Assembly: GCF_019801015.1 (NCBI RefSeq)
Contig: NZ_JAHVJZ010000004.1
Location: forward strand, 310,001 to 374,000
DNA from: Marinobacter nauticus
GTDB taxonomy: Bacteria; Pseudomonadota; Gammaproteobacteria; Enterobacterales; Shewanellaceae
DNA: 64,000 nucleotides
Direction: 5' to 3'
A program made the position numbers and the translations under genes. Below, one piece after another: positions 8,773 through 16,769 of the stretch. The first letter of the stretch is position 1, and the number at the start of each line of letters is the position of its first letter. The notes beneath the pieces are model-generated. The model ran no database searches, had not been told where the DNA came from, and saw only the letters and a program-made list of their open reading frames with translations.

Positions 8773-10086
8773 TTATAGTTTCTTCCAAATAGCCAAGGTA
8801 TTGAACCCAAGTTTCAGATAAACCTTATAAACGCAGAGTATATTTTGAGTAGATACGGCTATAGCGGTAGCTAATGCTCCTCCTATTACACCATATTGCA
8901 CAGTCAGCAGCGGCGAAAGAGTCAACAGGATAATACCTGATATAACCATGTTGTTTCTTACATCTTTTTCCAGTCCTGTCATTTGAAGGAGGTAGCCGAC
9001 TGAGCCTGTAGCGACATTAATGAACTGCCCTAAAGCTAAGACTCTAAGTATGTTAGCACCTTCTGTAAAACCCGCTCCGAAAAATGACATAATGAATTCA
9101 GCAAAGAATATGATGAAGAAAAGAACGGGTGTAGCAACTATGAATAGCATCCGACTAGAATATATTGACAAGAATCGCAATCTATCTTTATTACCAGATG
9201 CATAAGCTGAAGCGAACTTTGGCGCAACTATCGAGTTAACAGCAACCAAGATAAAACTTGTTAGCATTGCTGTACGCTGAGCTGTAGAAAAATATGCGAT
9301 ATCTTCAGGACTTAGAAACACACCTACAATGAGTTGCGATGACCACTGAATTACTAGACCGAGGACAATAACCAGGAACATATCAAGCTGGATTGGCCTA
9401 ATATCTTCCAAAACACTATCCGAGAAGTGAGTCTCCGTCAGGTTAACATTATTCTGCCTAGTGAAAATAAGAACCGCTAACACTGAGCCAAATAGTGATG
9501 ACAATAAAAATATGCCACTAAAGTCCAAATCGACGAGATAGGAAAGACTCAATGCCAATAGGATAAAGACAATGGGAACAACCCCATTCCTAAACATCAT
9601 TGCACTTGCAACACTCTTCGTCCCTTGGAAGCAAAACGATGCATGTTGACATATCGCTAAGGGCAGTATTGATAATGACATGACAGCCAATACTGTAGTC
9701 AAACCAGGCATACCGAAGACTACAGATGAAATCCATCCGGATGAAAAATATACAATCGCCGAGCAGAATATGGATGCTCCAAATACCTTAACCAAGGTAA
9801 TATTGTATATTGTTGTAATCTTTCCAGGTTGTACTTCTGCTTTGTAGGATGCAATAAACCTAACTAAGATATTATTATAACCCTGCAAACATAGCATCGA
9901 CAAAACAGTTATGAGCGTCAATGACAAAAAGAAATATCCGGACTCCTCAACCCCAAGAGAGCGCGCAACGAAAACGCTCATTAGAAAGGACGCTCCCGCT
10001 GATATCGCTTTTGCAATAAAGGCGAAAAAACCTTTGTTAATTAGTTCCTTCTTTTCGCCCACTTTAGCACTATCCAATCCCATCAT
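8773..10086 (-). CDS. wzx: Wzx-type lipid-linked oligosaccharide flippase
   Basis: 437 residues, almost entirely hydrophobic, with about 12 predicted membrane helices. The N-terminal FIAKAISAGASFLMSVFVARSLG matches the start of the polysaccharide transport (PST/MATE-like) family. It flips undecaprenyl-linked repeat units across the inner membrane for Wzy polymerisation. It is AT-rich relative to wza/wzc. Two ATGs (10086, 10083) are equally possible starts. It lies just downstream of the Alg13-like gene in the same operon. Confidence 0.88.
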   Translation of the reverse strand: MMGLDSAKVGEKKELINKGFFAFIAKAISAGASFLMSVFVARSLGVEESGYFFLSLTLITVLSMLCLQGYNNILVRFIASYKAEVQPGKITTIYNITLVKVFGASIFCSAIVYFSSGWISSVVFGMPGLTTVLAVMSLSILPLAICQHASFCFQGTKSVASAMMFRNGVVPIVFILLALSLSYLVDLDFSGIFLLSSLFGSVLAVLIFTRQNNVNLTETHFSDSVLEDIRPIQLDMFLVIVLGLVIQWSSQLIVGVFLSPEDIAYFSTAQRTAMLTSFILVAVNSIVAPKFASAYASGNKDRLRFLSIYSSRMLFIVATPVLFFIIFFAEFIMSFFGAGFTEGANILRVLALGQFINVATGSVGYLLQMTGLEKDVRNNMVISGIILLTLSPLLTVQYGVIGGALATAIAVSTQNILCVYKVYLKLGFNTLAIWKKL

Positions 10087-10091
10087 GAATA

Positions 10092-10562
10092 CTAATAGAT
10101 AAGGTTTTTAATTTCAGAAATAAAGTCGTCATCAGCAAAACGACTGAATGCTTCAACAGAAACGCCAGAGAGGCAAGCGACTAAAGCATCTCGAAGTTCC
10201 TTCTGATTATTTACAACAAATATCCCTTTTTTATCCTTAAAACTGTTACAGGTATCGACTTGATGATCATTTCTATGTTCAGCAAACTCTGAAAGTCTTG
10301 GCATTATAATAAGAGGCTTACCATAAGAAAGGGCGGTAATAATACTGCCCATTCCAGCATGTGAAACTAAAACCTTTGCCTTAGAAATCTGCTCCTGGTA
10401 TTCACTTGGTGATAGAAAATCAACGAACTCAATGTTAGCAGGTCTAAAATTACCATTGGCAATCTGAGCAAAGCATTGATAGCTATTTTCACCGCAAAAT
10501 ATATCGACTTCCCGAACCAAACGTTCAAAAGGCAACTGTGTTCCTACAGATAGAAAAATCAA
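10092..10562 (-). CDS. Alg13/PssE-like glycosyltransferase catalytic subunit
   Basis: 156 residues, similar to the C-terminal half of GT28-type transferases: it opens MIFLSVGTQLPFERLVREV and has VSHAGMGSIITALSYGKPL followed by PRLSEFAEHRNDHQ, the UDP-sugar-binding part of the Alg13/PssE/Cps14G family. The start is a TTG overlapping the stop of the preceding gene (TTGA). Its partner is the Alg14-like product of that gene. Together they would add one sugar to the lipid-linked chain; which sugar is unknown. Confidence 0.85.
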   Translation of the reverse strand: MIFLSVGTQLPFERLVREVDIFCGENSYQCFAQIANGNFRPANIEFVDFLSPSEYQEQISKAKVLVSHAGMGSIITALSYGKPLIIMPRLSEFAEHRNDHQVDTCNSFKDKKGIFVVNNQKELRDALVACLSGVSVEAFSRFADDDFISEIKNLIY

Positions 10563-11023
10563 ACAACACTCCCTACGTGCATAACACGCTTCCCATCAGC
10601 CAATTCAGGCCACTGAGTAAGACAGACAGAAGCAATATATTTAGCAACACGGCCTGATAATGACAATTTACGGCTATTAGCTATACTATCGATCCAAATA
10701 GTCTTAGCTCCACAGAGTCGCGCAACGAAGATGGTTAATAAGCCAGGCGCTGCCCCAGTACTTACAACAACATCGGGCTTAATCTTATTGACTATTCTGC
10801 AACACTGAAAAAGACAGGGTAAAATCTTTCGCTTACTTTCTGAAAAATTACAGTCTGTCACGACATGGGATCTGAATGAATTTCCCTGATAGATAACGTT
10901 GATTTCTTCGGTTGAAATAAAGTCCAACGATATATTGATATCCTCCGGTTGTAACGCAGGTAACAGCCGAAGTAGTTGGACCCAATGACCTCCATTAGAG
11001 GCTACAGCGATTACCTTTTTCAT
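10559..11023 (-). CDS. Alg14/PssD-like glycosyltransferase membrane partner
   Basis: 154 residues. The N-terminus (KKVIAVASNGGHWVQLLRLL) carries the GGH motif of the Alg14/PssD/Cps14F family, and DVVVSTGAAPGLLTIFVARL follows the family pattern. In this family it binds acceptor and membrane and recruits the Alg13-like catalytic subunit, encoded immediately downstream with a four-base overlap. Its ATG overlaps the end of the preceding GT4 gene in the same way. Confidence 0.85.
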   Translation of the reverse strand: MKKVIAVASNGGHWVQLLRLLPALQPEDINISLDFISTEEINVIYQGNSFRSHVVTDCNFSESKRKILPCLFQCCRIVNKIKPDVVVSTGAAPGLLTIFVARLCGAKTIWIDSIANSRKLSLSGRVAKYIASVCLTQWPELADGKRVMHVGSVV

Positions 11024-12075
11024 AACTTGGAGTATATCTCGTTAATTTTCCTGTTGGCTTTATCTAATGCAAATCGCTCTTCATAAGTTGTCCTTGCATT
11101 TCTTGTATATTTCTTGACATCTTCGGGACTATCTCTTACAAAAATCAATGCGTCGGTCAGAGCTTCGATGTCTCCAGGTTTAACCAATATGCCATTGAAA
11201 CCGCTTGTTATAGCATCAGGTATTCCACCCACCGGGCAACTAATCACAAGGGTTTGTGCAGACATTGCCTCAAGGATCACCATAGGAAGGCCTTCATTAT
11301 ATGATGGCAAGATCAATGCGTCAGAGTTACTGAGCAAGCGATACTTATCGTCGCTATTAATCCAGCCAAGATATTTCACATCGTCCTCAAGTCCTCTCTT
11401 CTCGATGACTGACTTAAGCTTCTCGATATTGCCATCTCCGCCAACATTTAATAAAAACCTTCCACCAACGGACTTGAATTTATGAAGAGAATCAATAAGG
11501 TCAAAAATACCCTTCCGATCTCCGATATTACCCAAAAAGAGAAGATTTATCGGTCTATCTTCACTATCAACTTCAATCGACTTTGGAACTACTTTCTTGT
11601 CATCCACATAGTTTTCAACGACTTCAACATTTGCATGGCAAATGCTCTCAATATATTCTTTCCAAGAATCCGACAAAACAATGAATCGGTCGCAGCGATT
11701 AAAGGTGGCTTTAACATACTTCTGAAGCAATGGATTTAAAGAGTTATAAAACACCTTAAACTCCGAGCCATGCAAATGATATACAAACTTAGCGCCAACT
11801 AATTTTGCTATCCAGAAGCAAATTGACTTCCTAAAAAAACTGCCACGCATTGAGGCATGCGCATGTACGATTGGACGATAGCGCGCTAACTTATATGCGT
11901 ACTCTATTATAAACCCAATAAATCTTATAGCATTGGCAGATCTACTTCCATTATCGTGACTGGAAATATACTCGTACTCATATTCACTATAAATGCCATC
12001 ATTCTCATAGTTTTCTATGACGCTGCGGATGCCACCAGGGCTGCTTGTTCCTATACAAATAATGCGTTTCTTCAT
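11020..12075 (-). CDS. Glycosyltransferase family 4
   Basis: 351 residues with a GT-B fold. The N-terminal part includes SPGGIRSVIENY. The C-terminal nucleotide-sugar domain has LLFLGNIGDRKGIFDLI and the retaining-transferase EX7E signature in LPSYNEGLPMVILEAMSAQ, followed by PVGGIPDAI. It is predicted to be cytoplasmic and to add a sugar to the growing repeat unit; donor and linkage cannot be read. It overlaps both neighbours by four bases. Confidence 0.88.
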   Translation of the reverse strand: MKKRIICIGTSSPGGIRSVIENYENDGIYSEYEYEYISSHDNGSRSANAIRFIGFIIEYAYKLARYRPIVHAHASMRGSFFRKSICFWIAKLVGAKFVYHLHGSEFKVFYNSLNPLLQKYVKATFNRCDRFIVLSDSWKEYIESICHANVEVVENYVDDKKVVPKSIEVDSEDRPINLLFLGNIGDRKGIFDLIDSLHKFKSVGGRFLLNVGGDGNIEKLKSVIEKRGLEDDVKYLGWINSDDKYRLLSNSDALILPSYNEGLPMVILEAMSAQTLVISCPVGGIPDAITSGFNGILVKPGDIEALTDALIFVRDSPEDVKKYTRNARTTYEERFALDKANRKINEIYSKL

Positions 12076-12941
12076 ATCGAAGATACCTTTGGATCTTTTA
12101 GGTATATATTCAGGTTTGATTGGTCTTCGCTATAGAACTTTTCAATTTTACTCAACGTTCCCTTTGAGATAGCATCTTCATTATTTGATTTATTTACTAT
12201 CTTATACATTTGAAGTAAAGCAGATTTTATACGTGGGTACTTTAACCATATCGCTTCAAATCGACGATTAAAGTGCATCGCGATCTTATGTAATGCTTTA
12301 CTCTTGGCGGAAAAACCAACATTTTTTGGTGAAAAATCTACTTCACCAACTCCTTCTATTTCAGAACCGGAGAACTTCATCACCGACTCTAGTACCTGCT
12401 TTGGTTCCTTGGATAAAGAGTTAAATGAGACAAAGAGCATATCCTTAGCATCAAAACATTTGATGAAGTACTGTAATCTTTCGTAATACTTTCCGGCTCC
12501 AAGTACATCTAAGAACCATGGATCAATGCCTTCTGCTACAACATTATTTTCATAGTAGTTCAGGCACATCTCATAGTAAGTGTCTAGATCCAAGGATTCA
12601 GGCAGGTTATATTTACTCTTATGAAAATTAAAGCTCGAAATAAATCGTTCTGTTGGGTCTCTAAATACAAAAACGATCCTTACGTCATCCAGAGTCGATT
12701 TAATATTTTCAGCTGACACATTAGAGCATGTCAAGTATCCTGGTGATGACTCTAAATATACAGCACCCTCTCGGTTATTAACGAAGAGCTTTTTATACTC
12801 AACTAATCCGCACCCTGTATTCCTGAAGTAGTCCGTTTCTTTCTTTATCGAAGGATTGAACTGATTGGTTTCCCTCAAATATGCATAAAGCGATGTTGTT
12901 CCACACTTCTCACTTCCTGCAATAATTAAAAACCTTTTCAT
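12072..12941 (-). CDS. PAPS-dependent sulfotransferase
   Basis: 289 residues. The N-terminal 5'-phosphosulfate loop (GSEKCGTTSLYAYLRE) and the 3'-phosphate loop (RIVFVFRDPTERFISSFNF) are the two PAPS-binding signatures of the sulfotransferase superfamily, closest in form to the heparan-sulfate/glycan type. A glycan substrate is inferred from the neighbours. It would transfer sulfate from PAPS to a sugar hydroxyl; PAPS could come from CysDN/CysC encoded at 37-42 kb. Three bases separate it from the acyltransferase gene upstream, and it overlaps the GT4 gene downstream. Confidence 0.88.
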   Translation of the reverse strand: MKRFLIIAGSEKCGTTSLYAYLRETNQFNPSIKKETDYFRNTGCGLVEYKKLFVNNREGAVYLESSPGYLTCSNVSAENIKSTLDDVRIVFVFRDPTERFISSFNFHKSKYNLPESLDLDTYYEMCLNYYENNVVAEGIDPWFLDVLGAGKYYERLQYFIKCFDAKDMLFVSFNSLSKEPKQVLESVMKFSGSEIEGVGEVDFSPKNVGFSAKSKALHKIAMHFNRRFEAIWLKYPRIKSALLQMYKIVNKSNNEDAISKGTLSKIEKFYSEDQSNLNIYLKDPKVSSI

Positions 12942-12944
12942 AGC

Positions 12945-13409
12945 TTATCCATTGGAAATAATTTTTGCTGGAATTCCAACCACTGTAGAATTGGCTGGTA
13001 TGTCATTCAAAACTACTGAATTTGCCCCAATAGAGACATTATCGCCAATTACGACATCGCCGAGGATCTTTGCGCCGGTTCCGATGTATACATTATTACC
13101 GATCGTAGGAGCACCAGGCTTATCCTTTCCTTTTCCACCCAAAGTTACACAGGTACCAATTGAACAACCGTTTCCGATACTAGATCTTTTATGAAGTACG
13201 ACGCCAATTCCTCGGTGCGAGCAAAAAGTTCCCTTACCAATTTTTGCGCTCGCAGGTATTGAGCAATTAAAAATAAGGTATCCCATCATATCTATTATTC
13301 GAGACAGTGGGCGAAGTAACCTTACATTCCAAAAATAGTGGCTTAACCTGTAAACAGATACAGCATTAAAATAGAACTTAGGCTTGTACTTACTCAGGTC
13401 TTCACTCAT
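12945..13409 (-). CDS. Hexapeptide-repeat acyltransferase (CysE/LbH type)
   Basis: 154 residues with left-handed beta-helix repeats: IGKGTFCSHRGIGVVLHKRS, IGNGCSIGTCVTLGGKG, IGNNVYIGTGAKILG, IGDNVSIGANSVV. It closes with the usual NSTVVGIPAKII. This is the serine-acetyltransferase-like class common in glycan loci, where members O-acetylate sugars with acetyl-CoA. The short N-terminal region lacks the helical domain of housekeeping CysE, which favours sugar modification. It overlaps the next sulfotransferase gene by eight bases. Confidence 0.85.
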   Translation of the reverse strand: MSEDLSKYKPKFYFNAVSVYRLSHYFWNVRLLRPLSRIIDMMGYLIFNCSIPASAKIGKGTFCSHRGIGVVLHKRSSIGNGCSIGTCVTLGGKGKDKPGAPTIGNNVYIGTGAKILGDVVIGDNVSIGANSVVLNDIPANSTVVGIPAKIISNG

Positions 13410-14298
13410 ATACTCTTCTTCTCTTTATATAAAGCCTAGCATTTCTATACAGCTTGCTCTCAAGAATCCTCATATAAAGGCTCTTTTTTTCATGGGAGTT
13501 GCTACCAATGTAGCCAAACGATTCCATTCCCATCGAGCAAAGCTTTGTTATCTTATCTATTTCCGAGGCAGACAACTTGTCTTTGTACGAATCTATTTTG
13601 CTCTTATCAATCGGTTTGTTTACATTATCTTTCCACTCTCTCTCCCAAGATGGAACGATATTTGACTCAGCCACGTTAAACATGCTGTCACTGTAAACAA
13701 CACCAAGAAAGTTACATACCTTTTCGATTTCTGATTTTGGATTAGAAAGTAAATCCTCGTACCTAATCACATGAATTTTATTTTTAAGTCCTTTATCCAA
13801 AAGAGCATCATTTAGGTACTTCTGCCTCGCATTCCATTCAGCACAAAAACGGCTTATTGAGTTATGTGACCACGGCACTTTATGAAGAGAAGAATATATC
13901 GCTCTAGGGTCTCTAACTATGACAACAAATTTACTGCCTTCTATTTCTTTAGATACTCTACGAATAAAGCACAGATGGTGAGGGCTTTTTTCAACAATGA
14001 CACCAGCACTTGGCTTGCTCTTTGAATATTCAGTAACACCATCAATAAATAGCTCTGTGCAGCTATTGTTCCTGTCATATACTTCGCTTTCTAAGTTCAA
14101 GTCTTTAAGAAAGCGACTCCTTATGACTTCTCTCTTCTTTGGATATCCATTACTTTTATAGAGATGCTCAAAAAAGCAGGTTTCTGGCGTAGCGATAATA
14201 TTAGGGTTTCTACCCAGAATTGAAGCCAATAACGTGGTTCCAGATCTCGCGTAGCCAGTAACAAAGTGTATATTTTTACTTGGCAGTGACTTTCCCAT
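13402..14298 (-). CDS. PAPS-dependent sulfotransferase
   Basis: About 298 residues from the ATG at 14298, chosen because GGAG lies six bases upstream; a longer in-frame reading to 14373 would run far into wzy. PAPS loops: FVTGYARSGTTLLASILG near the N-terminus and FVVIVRDPRAIYSSLHK in the middle. EKSPHHLCFI also fits the family. It is the second sulfotransferase in this operon and is quite different in sequence from the one at 12072, suggesting two distinct sulfation positions. That is inference. Confidence 0.87.
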   Translation of the reverse strand: MGKSLPSKNIHFVTGYARSGTTLLASILGRNPNIIATPETCFFEHLYKSNGYPKKREVIRSRFLKDLNLESEVYDRNNSCTELFIDGVTEYSKSKPSAGVIVEKSPHHLCFIRRVSKEIEGSKFVVIVRDPRAIYSSLHKVPWSHNSISRFCAEWNARQKYLNDALLDKGLKNKIHVIRYEDLLSNPKSEIEKVCNFLGVVYSDSMFNVAESNIVPSWEREWKDNVNKPIDKSKIDSYKDKLSASEIDKITKLCSMGMESFGYIGSNSHEKKSLYMRILESKLYRNARLYIKRRRVYE

Positions 14299-15409
14299 TT
14301 CCATCTCCACATTCCAATGCAGCCATGACCATAAATACAATGTATCCTGGAACAAGTCTGAACAGGACTCCATTACTTAACATGCCAGTGACCAAATATC
14401 CGAAAAACAAAGCTTTTGATGCACTGGTTTTTAGTGCCCTGTAAAGGTATGAAAGGCAAACCATCAACAACACCAAACCGAAAGCACCAAACTCTGTCAA
14501 AACTCTGATAAAGTTGTTATGGCTATCTTTTTCACCATACCAACCATGAACCTCAACTAAGTCTGAACCAAACCCTTGACCAAAGAGTTGTTCAGTTAAA
14601 GATGCACTGGCAAACATTTGCATTTTGAACGCCCACATTGTTAACCTTCCAGATGAGAACCTGTTCAAGTCAACTTGGCTGAGAACAAAACCAATCAAAA
14701 ACACAAATAAGAACGCGCCAATTAGCCAAGACATAAACTTAATTGGAATTGACGCACGATAGTAGAAATATAGAGTTGCAAACACCAAAAACATCGCCAT
14801 TGATGTTCTTATTTCCCACCCAATTAGAATCAAGTATGAAAACCAAATTATTGGGATCGCTAGATAGAGGTTCTTTATAAGACCTTTCGAAATCATTATA
14901 TAAAAGCAAGCAGTCATAGCTGCCGCAACTATATACGACGACTTATGTAACCCACTAAAGTATGTAGGTAATCGGTCTGCTCCATGATTAAAGTTACTAG
15001 GCATGAAAAATAGGCCAGCAATCGACAGAACAAATATTAGATTTACAACTGTTCTAACTTTTTTCTCTGATAACTCCGAGTCATTTACGCTTATCAGGCA
15101 AACGAACATTACTATCGGTACTATAAATCTTGAATAATATATTAAAGACTCTAGAGTATTCTCATGAAAGCTAGAGGATAAGATCACATATAATGAGAAT
15201 AAGAAAAGCGATATTAACAAATTTCTATGCTCACTAGGCATCTTAGTGAAGCTATTTATAGAAACAATTCCACAAATTATTATGACAAGTGCATCCAATG
15301 CGTAGTTCAGGCCAAACTCGACTTCAAGATCAAATGTAAATGAAACACCTAACTTGAGCATGACGGTTGCGTATATGAATACAACCAAATTTTTGTTATT
15401 AATTTTCAA
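14276..15409 (-). CDS. wzy: O-antigen/EPS polymerase-like membrane protein (Wzy)
   Basis: About 377 residues with roughly ten hydrophobic helices and a large polar loop between the late helices (FSSGRLTMWAFKMQMFA and GWYGEKDSHNNFIRVLTEFG). The HNxFI pattern and loop position match the Wzy/WaaL ligase-polymerase family. In a locus with wzx and wzc it is most likely the repeat-unit polymerase. The start is uncertain: GTG at 15409 follows AAAGAG at good spacing; TTG at 15451 is the longer alternative. It is the first gene of the operon. Confidence 0.82.
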   Translation of the reverse strand: MKINNKNLVVFIYATVMLKLGVSFTFDLEVEFGLNYALDALVIIICGIVSINSFTKMPSEHRNLLISLFLFSLYVILSSSFHENTLESLIYYSRFIVPIVMFVCLISVNDSELSEKKVRTVVNLIFVLSIAGLFFMPSNFNHGADRLPTYFSGLHKSSYIVAAAMTACFYIMISKGLIKNLYLAIPIIWFSYLILIGWEIRTSMAMFLVFATLYFYYRASIPIKFMSWLIGAFLFVFLIGFVLSQVDLNRFSSGRLTMWAFKMQMFASASLTEQLFGQGFGSDLVEVHGWYGEKDSHNNFIRVLTEFGAFGLVLLMVCLSYLYRALKTSASKALFFGYLVTGMLSNGVLFRLVPGYIVFMVMAALECGDGNGKVTAK

Positions 15410-16432
15410 CACATCCGACTCTTTAAGTTTAAGTCTAATCAACGCGAGCAAGTTGATTTTTCACACGCCAAACATCGTCCATCCCAATCAGGCCTTGAAT
15501 ATACATCTTAATTGGAGCCACCATGCATGACCGTAAAAGGAAGTGGACACTTACACCTAAGACATTGAAAGATAAGGAAAAAATAAAACCAAGGGGCATG
15601 GTCAAACCAAACGACGTCCCTAGGTCTAGCTCCTAGAGTGCTCAGTATTGCTCTTTTGTATGGCAGACTAACCTATCCGCTCTGACAAGCTGCGGCATAC
15701 GCAACGTAGCTATGAAGAGAGCAGGTATAGTTAGATCACCGTAAGTGCGAAGTGCAGTATCACTTCCCTTTATCCACAAAGTACCACTCCAGTTGAACCT
15801 TTGATTGCAACAGTTCGCGCTATGCAACAGTGCGCGGTATAGAGTTTTATTTCAAGGTTCTCGCCAAGTGGTGTTACATAGCAGTAATTAGTGCCGTCAA
15901 GCTAGCAACCAGTTCTTTACAGGATAAGAATTAGTAAGAGCTAATGCTCAAAGGTCGCAGTATGGCTGTGCAACTCAGCGCAGGCGGATGATACCCTACA
16001 TCCACGATACACATCAAAGTTGACATTTCTGGGGCCGCCATTTTATCGCCTACTTTTTTCTATCGATAATCTATAGATAGCGATAGCCCGTACTTATCTT
16101 GTGCCACCGTGTAAGATTTATCCCACACGCAAGCAAGGTAAAGGCTTTCAGCGACATTGAGTAAAAACCACACTCGCCAACGTAAATTGTTTTTAATCAG
16201 AGAGTTAGATCCAATACGGGAGAGCCCCCTGCATTAGTAAGTGATTTTACATTTGGCTTCATTGAGGTTTTATGAAAGCTCATTACTCACGAATACTCTT
16301 TACCTCTAGTCACTCAAAAGCGCTTATCTAAAGCATATCTCCTCTTGTCAACGATCTTGCATGGCGCCAAAGGCTACTGTGCTGGCTCAGGTGGCCCTGA
16401 AACCGGCCGAGAGATAGAGTCACCACCGTATC
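15410..16432. other. Gene-poor region upstream of the Wzx/Wzy operon
   Basis: About 1 kb with no convincing coding sequence. It is AT-rich and irregular in codon pattern and should contain the promoter of the polysaccharide operon. I found no tRNA and no RfaH ops element in either direction. A short 61-codon frame at 15642-15827 (minus) shows no family features. Confidence 0.5.
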
Positions 16433-16690
16433 ATGAGGCATTCAATGACAAGAAAGCGTCGCTCATTCACAGCGGTGTTCGAGCTGAAAACCACTTGCCT
16501 GATTCTCATACAGGGTTACAAGGTTCCCGAGCCAGCTGCTCATCAGATATTGGAGAGCTGCAACTTCGTCGATGGCTGGGCAGTTTCTGTCAGAAGGATT
16601 GGAGACACCCCTAGCTGCCATACACTAGCTCCTGAGCAACAAGAACTTCAGAGGGTAGAGGCCCGCATCAATTGACTGGAGCAGGATTCG
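16433..16690 (+). pseudogene. Decayed IS3-family transposase OrfA
   Basis: One frame reads MTRKRRSFTAVFELKTTC...LILIQGY, the N-terminus of IS3-family OrfA (typically MTRKRRSF with A-F-K-L-E and LDQGYS). A different frame then reads GELQLRRWLGSF, matching the helix-turn-helix ALRRWV segment. The first frame resumes with LAPEQQELQRVEARIN and a stop, where intact OrfA continues RLEREK. At least two frameshifts and one stop codon therefore break it. OrfB is absent. It marks the border between the polysaccharide operon and the maltodextrin genes. Confidence 0.8.
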
Positions 16691-16769
16691 CCGTGATTCG
16701 GCCCAACCAAGTGGCCAGATTTCGTTGACCACTGCATTCATTAGTTGCCATGCAACTTAAAGATATTCA

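Noticed and set aside
15642-15827. 61-codon minus-strand frame in the gene-poor region
   Set aside because: No ribosome-binding site, no domain, and irregular codon use.
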